From contig NC_080671.1 of NCBI RefSeq assembly GCF_030247195.1, positions 298,626,917-298,690,916 on the forward strand: a DNA stretch of 64,000 nt, read 5' to 3'. The translations under genes were made by a program, and so were the position numbers. The number at the start of each line of letters is the position of its first letter. Position 1 is the stretch's first letter. This document shows, one piece after another, positions 1-10,154 of the stretch. A model generated the notes under the pieces. It made no database searches. It was not told the origin of the DNA and worked only from the letters and a program-made list of their open reading frames with translations. Source of the DNA: Topomyia yanbarensis (taxonomy: Eukaryota; Arthropoda; Insecta; Diptera; Culicidae).

Positions 1-434
1 TTTTCTATCCTGAAGAGGCGAATGACCTTACGGTTAAAACCTCTATACTCGAAATAAAAAAAATTACATCAAAAGATGTGCGTTTTTACGTTGGAAAGCT
101 TCTTCGATAAAACTCAAAAGTTGATGCTTTCGAAATTATATTATCTTGTCCGTTAAAAAAGTTTCCGAACAATTTTCACCTTAAAATTGTACTTTGTATT
201 TTCATAACTTGATTTAATTGACATAATATAAAAGAAACTATAAACTATCTGTTAGACTTTTTTTTCTGAACTTTCAATAATTTATTAACTTACTTGAAAT
301 TTAAGCATTTTCGTCAAATCAACGATTTTTATCGCCCCCCCCCAAATTAACTTCTTGGCGACGCCACTGAACAGTTTTCTTTGAATATATCTTCATGTGA
401 CCATGAATATAATATAACCATTTTTAATAATCTA
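1..434. other. no recognised feature
   Basis: AT-rich non-coding sequence with a short C run near 336. I see no convincing gene or element; the short open frames are too small and compositionally simple to support. Confidence 0.5.
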
Positions 435-653
435 TCTATATATATAAAAGTCAATATTTGTATGTATATGATTTATAGACTCCCAAACGTCTTAACCGAT
501 TTCCGTAAAAATTTATATACAGTAAGTATTTGCTATGGGGCGTGTTTATGTGCTATTAGTTAGAGATTATCTGCCCGATGGCACTTTGGAACAAATTGTG
601 GTTTCCGCCTATTTCGTTGAAAATCGCAGCAACGCGCGATGGGTATGAGCTAG
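435..653 (+). mobile_element. Helentron/Helitron-like non-autonomous element, copy 1
   Basis: Begins TCTATATATATAAAAGTC and ends GATGGGTATGAGCTAG followed by T, which fits the 5'-TC and 3'-CTRR termini of Helitron-type rolling-circle elements inserted before T. Inside is the segment 'gactcccaaacg.cttaaccgatttccg', shared with the next copy. No coding capacity is visible. Family assignment is by recognition of the termini only. Confidence 0.55.
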
Positions 654-673
654 TCTATCTATCTATCTATCTA
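654..673. repeat. TCTA microsatellite between two Helentron-like copies
   Basis: A run of five TCTA units joins the two adjacent elements and runs into the TCTATATATA start of the second copy. It may have grown from the terminal TCTATA motif. Confidence 0.75.
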
Positions 674-896
674 TCTATATATATAAAAGTCAAAGTTTGT
701 ATGTATATGATTTATAGACTCCCAAACGGCTTAACCGATTTCCGTAAAAATTTGCACACAGTAGGTATTTGGTATAGGGCGTGTTTGTGTGCTATTAGTT
801 GGAGATTATCTGCCCGCCAGATGGCGCTTTGGAATAAATTATGTTTTCCTCCTATTTCGCAGAGTGTCGCAGCAACGCGCGATGGGTATTAGCTAG
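674..896 (+). mobile_element. Helentron/Helitron-like non-autonomous element, copy 2
   Basis: Same start and end motifs as copy 1 (TCTATATATATAAAAGTC ... GATGGGTATTAGCTAG). The interior is similar with scattered substitutions and small indels, so this is a tandem pair of one short family. No TIR or target duplication is seen, as expected for rolling-circle elements. Confidence 0.55.
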
Positions 897-904
897 TAAA
901 TTAT

Positions 905-1093
905 AAAATTTTCGCATATTGTTTGAGTTGGGCCCTTTGCGACGCAGTGGGATGTATACATCCCACCTACTTCTCCTAAGTTTTTATTGGATTTCTAACT
1001 AGCGTTGACATAGGCTGCTATAAATCCACTCTCATGATTGTAAGGAGTCCAACTAGCTCAAAAAATATGTGAATTTGTTAATTACTTATTAGT
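905..1093 (-). repeat. dispersed repeat, left part (also at 53340-53540)
   Basis: The reverse complement matches the sequence around 53350-53540, including the stretch 'ggtgggatgtatacatccc' against 'ggtgggacgtatacgtcc' and 'taataagtaattaacaaattcacat'. The LINE at 1094-8315 sits in this repeat: matching sequence resumes near 8315 ('aactaaaactcgaaaatctcg'). Confidence 0.6.
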
Positions 1094-1108
1094 TATTTTT
1101 TTATTTAT

Positions 1109-1476
1109 TTATACTGGTCTTCGATTTACTCGTACAGACAACTCCTTAATTAATAATAATTCTATGTTTAAAGTAATATTAAAATCATACTTGTCAGCTA
1201 CATCATTAAAATTACGACAGCATACATTGAACGGATTGTTTTGAGAAAGAAAAGAGTAGGATACATCGGTATCCAAAAGAAATCAGATCGTCTGGTGGGC
1301 CTAGGTGGTACGTTGAATCGAAGCTGGCTCAGCTACTCCGGGCTATCTATATTGTGTCCCAGAAGATCGAACACGTAGAGCCGTTGCAGCATTATCCTCC
1401 GACTTGCAAGAGTTGGCAAACGTAGAAGATTTTATTGATGTTCATAGGGTGGACGACGAATAGGATCAGTCCAAGG
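1109..1476 (-). pseudogene. LINE ORF2, C-terminal end
   Basis: The reverse complement reads PWTDPIRRPPYEHQ then, after a frame change, LLRLPTLASRRIMLQRLYVF and DSPE-stop-LSQLRFNVPPRPTRR, then CRNFNDVADKYDFN and a stop codon at 1109-1111. The 'PPYE...L.LPTL..RR...L..vfdil' pattern is the conserved tail of insect APE-type LINE ORF2 proteins. An internal stop and at least two frame changes show decay. It continues the protein broken at 4557. Confidence 0.75.
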
Positions 1477-4400
1477 TAGAAATGGTCGGGTTTCATTTTT
1501 TTGCGAACCCGAAACCGACCCGAACCCGAGCGCATGAAAATTTAAAAACCCGAACCCGACCCGAGCCCAAAATTTTAAAAACCCGACCCGACCCGAACAT
1601 TTTAAAACTTAAAAACCCGAACCCAACCCGTACCGGAGAATGAAAATTTCGTGAAACCCGAACCCGACCCGACCCGAGAATTTTAAAATTTGAAAACCCG
1701 ACCCGATCCCGAAAATTTAAAATTTGGGAAGTCCGATCCGAATCCAACTTGCTAATACAGAGAATTAACCAAAGATCTCGAAGAATTTTAATTCTAGGCA
1801 GCCGAGCTGGACCCTTGACTCATCTAAGAATAGTAAAATCACTCGAATCTGAAGTAGCACCATACGCATTGAGTTATATCTGCATATGGCAAAACAAATC
1901 ACTGCCGAGTAGAATCCGCACTTATATTTACTATTTTTATATTGTAACGACATATAATTAACAAGGGACTGGAAGGTGAAGTATTTTTCAAATATTAAGA
2001 GCCATAGTACTCAAGGGAGATCAAGGATTTTAAGTAAGAAAGTTTAGAAAAGCGTGGAGTAGGGTCAATGGACAAGCTTAGAGTTTCCCGGCTACTTAGC
2101 TTTATGTCTTCTGCAGCGCAGGATATTTACTATTACTGAACTTCAAATTTGTAACGTTCTGAGAAACTTATAAATCGTTGAAATTAAGTTAAATCGGCAG
2201 CTAATTCATGGGGAAACAGAAAGCTTAATGGTCACAGTTTCCAACAACCTTGCCCGTCGTGCTTAACCAAAATTTCTGATTTTTTATCAGAAACCATTCC
2301 TGCACGGCAGTTTCGTATAATTTTCTACATGTATTAAATTAAGCTATGGCAATTGGCAATTCGTATTCGACAGTTTACACGACATCACCCACGTTACTGG
2401 TTGGAACGATCAAACCTGTATCGAAGGATATCAATCATTTTCTGATGATTGATTGTTCTTGATGTCCCATCATTAGCGTTAAGACGATCTGTGATTGGGT
2501 ATCTATTTTATGCTTCAGATTATACGGTAAGCGCGCCAATAGAGATGCTTCGACATCTACAATGGAGCTCTCGGAACGACTCCAAACTTTTAATAATCCG
2601 TTAATGGCTTCAACAGAACACACACAATTTTTGCGATCGTTAAGTTCGTGGAAATTCATATATTTTCATGAAGGAATCCGGATCATGCAACAGCTCAGCC
2701 CGGGAATAATCTGACAGAAAGTGCTTGTTTCATATATGTACCACTGATTTGATAGTGGTGCTATTATCCCATCACCATATGAGTGTCATGAGTGGTTTAG
2801 GTTAAGGTCTGATGGAACAAAGACAGTCTCTAGAAAATAAATTTGGCCTAAACTATCTGCTTTAAAAAAATGTGCCCTTTTTAAATTTGAGCGGCCATAA
2901 TGACACCAAAGTACCACCAAATTTATGAGTTCAAATCCTTATTTTTCCGTTACAATTTATTTTAATTGCAAGAAATCTTTATCATAAACCAATTTGATTA
3001 TTAAACTTCCGTGAAGGGAAGTACAACCAATTTGTTTTATTTGACCAATTTAACAGTGCTTGCTTAAAGTTTGTATGGGGTACAAATGTACCCCACAAAA
3101 CCGTTTGCGTTAGTGTTTTGTTATGTGTATATAATTCAAAAAAAATATTATATCTTTTTTTAAAAGCAAAATGTCGATACATAGTAAGCGAGAAACTTGT
3201 GTAAAATTGTATAAGTTCCAACTCTACCGAATAATAGTACCTATTATTTGGTATAACAAAGCACTATAGCAAAGTAACTAGAAAATGCGTTTGGATCGGT
3301 ATCGTAGTTTTTGCTTTTGCGGATGAAAGAGTCAAAACTCATTCGTGAATATGATCTGTATATAGTATGCAAGACGCATCATTCGATTCATTATCTTCTG
3401 CAGTCCATGCTCTGGAACATACTTACTTATATACACGTACAATGCACCGGCTCTAGCTATTCCTTCGACGCCTTCCTGTTTCATCTCTGTTACTGCATAT
3501 TGCTGTGTTTTTAACGTTTGTATTGGTGTTTGGTTTTCAAAAAATCATCGGAATAAATATACTTTTTGACCGGTTTTTGAAAAAAATATTCAAAAGGAAA
3601 TTTAATAAGCTTTACAACGTCGTATAAACGGTCAAAATCGATTTGAAACTACCGGAGTTATAGCAATATTAAGAAAAAAGGAAATTTTGACGTATTTTAA
3701 AGACTTGTTCCATACAAAATGAAATATTACATAATTAAATAGCCAAAACACGAATATTTTTAAACTAATTACTTTACGAATGATTTTAGAATAAAACTAT
3801 CCAATTTAATTATAAATTTAATAAAAATTAGACACACTAGAGCGATTTTAGTTCTGGGGTATGAATGTACTCCACAAAACCGTTTACGTAGAGGAAATGT
3901 CGCCGCGGCCTAAGTATCGGTTTTAAAGTACCTTTCGAAACTTATACTCCATTATAGAAAGTTGAACCGATATTTTCCGATTCCTGTCGACTTGGTTTAT
4001 TACTAATTATTATGAAAAATAAATCGCAAAGAGATTTTAGATGTGAAACACGTTTCATGAATGTTCGTTTAAAAAATTAAATAATTCAGGCAGTTTGCGA
4101 ATCTGAAGAGACGAAATTTTATGCAAGAATGAAAAAATACAATATTTGAGCACCAGCAAATACAACGAATTCTAGCGATTCAGAGGTGCTAACATTTGGT
4201 ATGGTTATATGTGTCATCCATTCGTATTACGAAGTATAATTCACTACTACAAAAAGACTGCGTTTTGTGTATACGCAAACAGTGTCATTAAATGGATGGG
4301 TTGTTTTGTTCAAAAACCGGACCCGACCCGACCCCGATAATTTGTAATTTGAAAACCCCGAACCCGACCCGAGCCCGAAAGTCCAAAATTTCAAAAACCG

Positions 4401-4557
4401 GACCGGACCCGAACCCGAGAATTTCAAATTTGAAAACCCGGAATCCGACCCGAACCCGAGAAGCTTAAATTTACAGAACCCGAGCCCGACCCGAAATCCG
4501 TCAGGTTCGGGTCGGGTCCGGGTTCCGGGTCCAAAAACCCGAACCCGACCATCTCTA
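1477..4557. mobile_element. CCCGAA-rich DNA element, copy A, inserted in the LINE
   Basis: Imperfect inverted termini: TAGAAATGGTCGGGTT at the left, and the reverse complement of the right end gives TAGAGATGGTCGGGTT. Both subterminal zones (about 1500-1745 and 4315-4550) are arrays of CCCGAACCCGACCCGAG blocks spaced by AATTTTAAAATTTGAAAA. The LINE reading frame is restored if the element is removed together with a 4-bp CTAC duplication, so TSD length is 4 at most as I read it, not the 8 bp expected of hAT. The interior has no recognised transposase. Copies B (8769-16963) and C (62785-63760) share its interior. Confidence 0.65.
2435..2659 (-). other. short conserved open frame inside CCCGAA element
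   Basis: A 74-codon minus-strand frame contains INGLLKVWSRSESSIVDVEA. The corresponding DNA is partly kept in copies B (about 9600-9690) and C (about 63610-63745), though B has deletions. It may be a remnant of a protein once carried by the family. I do not recognise it and cannot exclude chance conservation by recent common descent. Confidence 0.25.
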
Positions 4558-4800
4558 GTAGTAACCGCAGAGCGTAACGAACAAAGTGCAGCTGAATTCG
4601 TTCGATGCGATTGATTTGAACAGTGGGTGCCCATACAAGCACGCTGTACTCCAGGATGCTACGCACGAGTTTTTAGGCAATAAATATCGCTGAATTGCTG
4701 CGTGTTTCGTTTAATGAACCCCAGCACGGCATAGGCCTTGGCTGTAGTTTGTTATCGAGGAGAATTCCCAGGTCCTTTATCGTATTAACTCGGTTGATAT
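4558..4800 (-). pseudogene. LINE ORF2, region just after the RT domain
   Basis: The reverse complement reads INRVNTIKDLGILLDNKL, then after a frameshift RSILEYSVLVWAPTVQINRI and ERIQLHFVRYALR. These are the standard motifs downstream of the RT in Jockey/CR1/I-type elements ('vkDLGvilD', 'RsiLEYcs.vWsP', 'iEsiQrrFlr.aLr'). The protein is cut at 4557 by the CCCGAA element and resumes at 1476. Confidence 0.75.
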
Positions 4801-5683
4801 TTACTGTTTTCTGCCATTCTATAATCGAATGTCATGACGTGCCTGTTTCGACAGAACGATATCACATTGCACTTCTGCACATTTACTTCCATCCCGTTAT
4901 GAGTACACCAATTTAGCAGCATATCAATATCGGCTTGAATGGCACAGCAATCGACTGCCGACGCAATTACACGGAAAAATTTCAGATCATCAGCAAACAT
5001 ATACTTAGGAGACTGTATAGCGGAGCATAAATCGTTTACGAATAAAATAAACAGTAGCGGGCCCAAATGACTTCCCTGAGGCACGCCCGACTCTATCACA
5101 AACGGAGAAAATCTCGTTTCATCTATGCGAACAAACGCACTACGCTCGGTGTGGTATGACATTATCCACCGTGTTAGCCACTCAGGAAGTCCCATTCGCC
5201 CAAATTTGGCCATGATTAACAAATGAGGCACCCTATCGAAGGCTTTTGCAAAGTCAATGTAAACGGCATCAACCTGACGTTTTCCAAGCACGCTATTAAG
5301 TGACGAAACGTACGCCATAAGATTAGTACTCGTCGAACGTTTTTTCAAAAATCCATGCTGCCACTCGGAAATGATGTGGTGTACCTTTGGGTATAGCAAA
5401 TCGTGAACGAGGCTTTCAAAAATTTTTGGTAAGCAGCTCAAAGTTGAAATGGCTCGATAATTTTCAACATCGTGGATGCTACCTGCCTTGTGGATCGGTG
5501 TAATAGATGCTGTCTGCCAGACACTCGGAAAAATTCCTTCGGACAATGACCTGTTGAAAATTATACTCGCAGGAACATCCAACGTTACAGCACAGCTCTT
5601 GAAGAAGATAGGCGGTAAGCCATCCGGACCAGCACCCTTAGAACCATCAATAGACTGCAACTTCAGCTGCACATCACGCGGCT
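4785..5683 (-). pseudogene. LINE reverse transcriptase domain
   Basis: A continuous minus-strand frame of about 295 codons. The fingers motif KGAGPDGLPP lies near residue 13, the first catalytic Asp in YIDFAKAFD at 138-146, the GVPQGS motif at 196-201, and the catalytic FADD box at 226-229 (FADD instead of YADD). All core polymerase motifs are intact, but the open frame starts abruptly where a foreign block begins at 5684 and ends in a frameshift near 4790. It would copy LINE RNA by target-primed reverse transcription if whole; here it is a fragment. Confidence 0.88.
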
Positions 5684-6300
5684 AGAAATGGGAAAATGTA
5701 CTTTTGCATATAAAATATTTAAAATAATCCATAAAGAATTGTAAAACGATCCATAAAAAAGTTGTCCATGTTCCATAAAACAAAACTGTAAATCCATAAA
5801 ACAGTGTGAATGATCCATAAAAGGGTGATTTGATCCATAGATTATGTAAAATTGAACCAAAAAAAGGTCGCAAAAGAGCACTAAAATAGTAATAAAAGAG
5901 CAATTAAAATCAACCAATGCCCCATAAAAATATTGGAAATGTTCCATTAAATGATACATTTTGCGCCATAAATTAACTGACATTGATCCATAGAATATTA
6001 ACAATGTGCATTAAAACACGTCGATATGTTCCATAATATCGAAAAAAATGTTCCACGGTATTACAAAATGGAGCAATAAAATGTTAGAAAAAGTTCCATA
6101 AATTTGATGAAAATGTTTGCTAAATAATTTTTCTTGGTCCATAGAAGATGTAAAAATGAACATTAGAAGTGATTCATATATCGAACGTTAAATTATGGTT
6201 CATGGATATTTACAAAACGATCCATAAGAAAAGAAAATGTAAAACGATCCATTAATATGTGCTTATGCACCAGAAAAATTAAATTTAATGAATTCACGCG
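5684..6300. repeat. CCATAAA word-repeat segment
   Basis: About eight exact CCATAAA words and a similar number of one-base variants (CCATAGA, CCATTAA, CCATAAG) recur on the plus strand, usually preceded by GAT, GTT or AAT and spaced some 25-45 bases apart. They create a repetitive minus-strand frame rich in FYGS/FMDH. This is low-complexity element DNA, not a real protein. The left edge coincides with the break in the LINE RT. Confidence 0.65.
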
Positions 6301-6790
6301 AAATTTTTGCTATTCGAACTAATAATAAGCTTTGTGCCGATCATCTCTCGAATTAAAGGCAATTTCAACACTTAGACAAATTTTCTGGAGGCTGAAATGG
6401 ACTTGGTTATTTTTTGTGTTTTTCAAACATGGCGGTTCATGTTTGGTTTCCCGATCAGAAACACATAACAAAAATATTTCAAAACTATATCTCACATTGT
6501 TACTTGTTATAAATTTGTGCTATTTTAACTACTAACGAGACCTAATTTATAACACAATATGTTGTCTAGTGTCTAGTGAACTCCATTTAGCCAACGAATG
6601 TGGAATCGTGTGTAAGTATAGTGTAACAAGATCTCTGACCTAAAGTCATAATGATCGTCAGATTGTGGTATGTTTTGTTGTGCAATACCAATTTCACCAT
6701 TGATTCTTCATATGGTTTGGTGGTGATTACCTACTTATCAGTAGTTTATGTGAGTAGATAATGAATCCGAAAATAAGCATTATTTGAAAT
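6300..6790. other. no recognised feature
   Basis: AT-rich sequence inside the block that interrupts the LINE. No motif, TIR or coding signal that I can support. Confidence 0.4.
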
Positions 6791-6794
6791 TTTC

Positions 6795-7012
6795 ATATTA
6801 GGCAATTAAGGGCGATTAAATGGCGCGTTCCCTGGGCGATTTGGGGGCGATTTAAGGGCGGGTAGGGCGGCAAAAAAATGACGGCGGCAAATCGCCCAAA
6901 TGTTGCATTTGAAATAGCCCTCTAATTGCCAGCAATTTGCTGGCAAATTGAAGGGCAATTAGCGCATCCGAGTTGGCAAATAGCCCCCCGTTAGCCAGCA
7001 ACTTGCCCTTTT
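6795..7012. repeat. GGGCRATT/TTGCC short element with perfect palindrome
   Basis: Recurring GGGCGATT, GGGCAATT and TTGCC words, with a perfect palindrome TTGCCAGCAA-T-TTGCTGGCAA at 6926-6946. It meets LINE sequence at about 7012, just after the LINE peptide PWWNNDPVK. Probably a MITE fragment; outer termini are not clear. Confidence 0.45.
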
Positions 7013-7340
7013 TGACTGGGTCGTTATTCCACCAAGGCTGCTTTATACCACGCGGACGACGAGGTCGCTTCACAGGAACAACATCACGAAATATAGCATA
7101 CATTTTGTCATACATATTTGTCACAGCTTCATTAATACTGCAACCAACAAGAAATTCCTCCCTATGAACATCGGCTAACAATGTGTTGAGCCTCTCGAAA
7201 TCACAGCGGGTAAAATCAAAGCCAAGTGGATCAACAACAATACCAGGAGCGTTTTGCATCACAACGTCAAGCTCGAATAATAAGATAAAAGGTCGGTGAT
7301 GTTGGTCGATTTTCAGCAATGGTAACGGTGGCTCACACAA
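7013..7340 (-). pseudogene. LINE ORF2 linker between endonuclease and RT
   Basis: The minus-strand frame reads CEPPLPLLKIDQHHRPF, then VDPLGFDFTRCDFERLN and KQPWWNNDPVK. The 'FdF.k.dy..l...l' and 'PwWfn..l.' signatures are typical of the stretch between endonuclease and RT in APE-type LINEs. Roughly 100-150 residues normally found before the RT are missing, so the foreign block at 5684-7012 replaced LINE sequence as well as interrupting it. Confidence 0.7.
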
Positions 7341-7489
7341 TTCAACGCAATCAGTGTAACTAATGAACGCTAAGTCAAGAAGTCTCTCGTTTACGTTTTT
7401 AGATCGTTTATTTGAGACATTCCGTTGGCCAAAACCGACTCAACCAGGGATATTTCCTGTTCAGACGAAGCATTTACCGGTAGCATACA

Positions 7490-7985
7490 GTTCAAATTTT
7501 CATCTGACATCCAACGTAATTGTGGGAGATTATAATCCCCAACAGTCAAAACCACACCACGATCACCCGCAAGATCAATTCATTTTTTCACACATATTGC
7601 ATGTTGCTCGTACAGCAGGGGCTCACTGTTGGGCGCCAGATATATACAGCACACTATCATATCAAAGTTTAATGATGAGATGCGAACGATAATCTGCTCC
7701 AATTGATCACAGTCAGTAATACAAATAGCAGAGCTCTGAAGGCCGTTTTTTACTGCTATCAGGACCCCCCCCCCCCTCTCCTCGTCTGTGCTGGCTGGTC
7801 TGGTGGTTTCTATCACAACGGTAAATAGTATAGTTCAGAGCTAGCTCAGAGTTTGAAACGTCGTTGTTCAGCCAAGTTTCAGTAAAGGCAATAACTTCAT
7901 AATCGCATTGAGAAAGATTTAATAGTAACTTATTTGTCTTAGTCCGGATTCCGCGCGTGTTCTGATAATAAAGCGAGAATGGAGG
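7490..7985 (-). pseudogene. LINE AP-like endonuclease domain, frameshifted
   Basis: The minus strand reads YYQNTRGIRTKTNKL, YEVIAFTETWLNNDVSNSEL, then RGGGVLIAVKNGLQSS and LEQIIVRISSLNFDMIVCCIYLAP split in two. These match the N-terminal apurinic-type endonuclease of LINE ORF2: the QN residue, the catalytic E of TETWL, and the GGGV and Y.aP motifs. A frameshift falls in a run of 12 C at 7765-7776, exactly where the protein should pass into RGGG. Another lies near 7580, after which GDYNLPQ is readable in a further frame. Confidence 0.8.
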
Positions 7986-8133
7986 GTAACTGTTTTCACG
8001 ATTCGGACCACGTCTGTTGGTAGCAGAAAACCGATGTGCAGACGGAGGTGTGCGGATACAGGTTAAATCAGCTGTTAATTCTTGAGCATCAGTAGAACTT
8101 TCTGTGTGACAGTAGGAACGTGCGAAGAGTGGC

Positions 8134-8315
8134 TTATTGTGATTTAGTGTCTGCTGGTGTTGGCAAGAAGCGAAAAATATTACGTGTGTTCGACGAGGGC
8201 TGGAAATCAAATGGTCGGAAAATAATTCCCTTCTGCCATGTTGATTTGGATAGGGATAAATCTTTCAGCTGCAAATCAATATCAGCTTTGAACGATACGA
8301 ACGAACTAACAACTA
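8134..8315 (-). pseudogene. LINE ORF1, C-terminal fragment
   Basis: The minus strand reads FVSFKADIDLQLKDLSLSKS then TWQKGIIFRPFDFQ. This is the 'fSFKvgid..l...aL..s.WP.Gi.FReF' end of ORF1 proteins of insect LINEs that carry a PHD-like finger. It overlaps the start of ORF2 (about 8210) in another frame, as usual for such elements. The 5' end is truncated near 8315. The same motif occurs in the ORF1-only element at 43146-43562. Confidence 0.6.
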
Positions 8316-8429
8316 AAACTCGAAAATCTCGTTTCCACCAAAATTTTTTTTTCGAAATATGCAAAACTGGAGTTTATTATTATGTTGGTCTATAAAAGAT
8401 TCTGAGAGACAGGGATAACTTCTCAAATT

Positions 8430-8715
8430 GCATAAAATAGATTATGTGGTTTTTGAGGTCGCTGATCATGATTATGATAACAGAATTTGAAAACTCAAAA
8501 TGACGACTACACAATGGCAGCCATTTTTCACGAAATTGGTGAATTTTGTTACAATGAGCATAAAACTCGATTTACGAGAGCTTTTGGGGTCGCTGATTAG
8601 GATTCTGATGTCAGAATTCGAAAATTCAAAATGGCGCTTACAAAATGGCAACCATTTTTTACGAAATTTGCCAATTTCGTTAGAGTAAGTATAAAACTCG
8701 ATTCTCGGTTTTTTT
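8430..8715. repeat. diverged tandem repeat, ~130-bp unit, partly inverted beyond copy B
   Basis: Two to three units contain 'ATAAAACTCGATT', 'GGTCGCTGAT', 'CAGAATT.GAAAA.TCAAAATGGC' and 'CCATTTTT.ACGAAATT'. Related sequence in the opposite orientation appears at 8718-8768 and at 16965-17040 ('CCGCCATTTTGAATTTTTC ... AATCAGCGACCCCGAAAACC'). So copy B of the CCCGAA element sits inside an older inverted structure. Confidence 0.5.
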
Positions 8716-9807
8716 TCGTTGACACAGTCGCCATTTTGAATTTTACATTTTCGACGTGAATAAGCGACTAGAAATGGTCGGGTTTCAATTTTTTCGAACC
8801 CGAGCCCGACCCGAACCCGAGAGCATGAAAATTTAAAAACCCGACCCCGACCCGAGCCCGAAATTTAAAAAATTGAAAAACCCGAACCCGAGCCCGAACA
8901 TTTTAAAACTTAAAAACCCGAACCCGACCCGCACCCGAGAATGAAAATTTGGTAAAACCCGAACCCGACCCGACCCGAGAATTTTAAAATTTGAAAACCC
9001 GAAAATTTAAAATTTGAGAAGCCCGATCAGAATCCAACGTGCCAATACAGAGAATCAGCCAAAGATCTCGAAGATTTTTAATTCTAGGCACCCGAGCTGA
9101 GCCCTAGGCTCATCTAAGAATAGTAGAATCTGAAGTAGCACCATACGCATTGAGTTGTATCTGCATATGGCAAAACAAATCACTGCCGTGTAGAATACGC
9201 ATTTATATTTAGTGATCGTCGAATTTGTAATGTTCTGAGAAACTTATAAATCGTCGATATCTCAATCGGAAATTAAGTTAAATCGGCGGCTAACTCATGG
9301 GGAAACAGAAAGGTTAATGGTCACAGTTTCCAACAACCATGCCCGTCGTTCTTAACCAAAATTTCTAATTGTTTATCAGAAACCATTCCTGCAAGGCAGT
9401 TTCATATAATTTGTTATATGTATTAAATTAAGCTATGTCAATTGGCAATTCGTATTCGACAGTTTACACGACGTCACCTCCGTTACTGGTTGGAACGGTC
9501 AAACCTGTATCGAAGGGTATCAATCAAGATTTTCTGACGTGTTCTTGATGTCCCATCATTAGCGTTATGAATGGGTATCTAAGTTATTTTATGCTTCAGA
9601 TTATACGGTAAGCGCGCCAACAGAGATGAAATGGCGTTAATGTCTTCAACAGAACACACACATTTTTTGCGATCAATTCCTTAAGATTCATGTATTTTCA
9701 TGAAGGAATCCGGATCATGCAACAGCTCAGCTAGGGAACAATCTAACAGAGAGTGCTCGTTTTATATATGTACCACTGATTTGATAGTGGTGCTATTATA
9801 CCATCAC

Positions 9808-9815
9808 CATATGAG
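9808..9815. other. 8-bp target-site duplication, left
   Basis: CATATGAG, repeated exactly at 15866-15873. The unoccupied sequence exists in copy A at 2776-2783 (CACCATATGAGTGTCATG), which proves the boundaries of the insertion. Confidence 0.92.
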
Positions 9816-10154
9816 CAGTGCTGGGAAAATCATAATCAAAAAAAATCAAACCGCAATCATGGCTGATAATTATCGCTTATGATTTTTTCGAAAATTCTCA
9901 CTGCCGATAAAATCATGCCGTGATCACTCTCTTAACTATCAAAAGATCATCTCACCAAAATCACTACCGATTTTTTCTTACCCTCTATCAGTGGTGATTT
10001 TGATCTGTGGTTGAATTTAATAATTGAGAGGGTGATCACGGCATGATTCTATCTGCAGCGAGCAATTCGGAAAAAATCACAAGTGAGCATTATCAGCCAT
10101 GATTGCGATTTGATTTAATTCTTGGATCAATGATCATTATCTATTTTCGAACAT

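Larger units (their letters stand above)
1094..8315 (-). mobile_element. 5'-truncated APE-type non-LTR retrotransposon (LINE), interrupted twice
   Basis: Read on the minus strand, this span holds the end of ORF1, an AP-like endonuclease, a reverse transcriptase, a C-terminal region and a short A/TAAA-rich tail (1094-1108). It is split by the CCCGAA element (1477-4557) and by a composite block at 5684-7012. Across the first break the protein reads on as ...RYALR-LL-PWTDPIRRPPYE..., so the two halves were once contiguous. The 5' end stops inside ORF1 at about 8315, where the flanking repeat resumes. Frameshifts and stops show it is dead. The clade is uncertain (Jockey/CR1/I-like group); an FADD catalytic box replaces the more usual YADD. 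Confidence 0.8.

Noticed and set aside
1490..1745. Interstitial telomere
   Set aside because: The insect telomere repeat is TTAGG, dipterans usually lack it, and these arrays are fixed parts of a transposon.
1493..1747. Repetitive GSGRVRVSRN-type frames in the CCCGAA arrays as a coding region
   Set aside because: The frames come from the simple repeat itself and occur in every copy with different breaks.
5663..6004. Minus-strand open frames rich in FYGS/FMDH as a possible protein
   Set aside because: They arise from the CCATAAA word repeat read in frame; low complexity and no domain.
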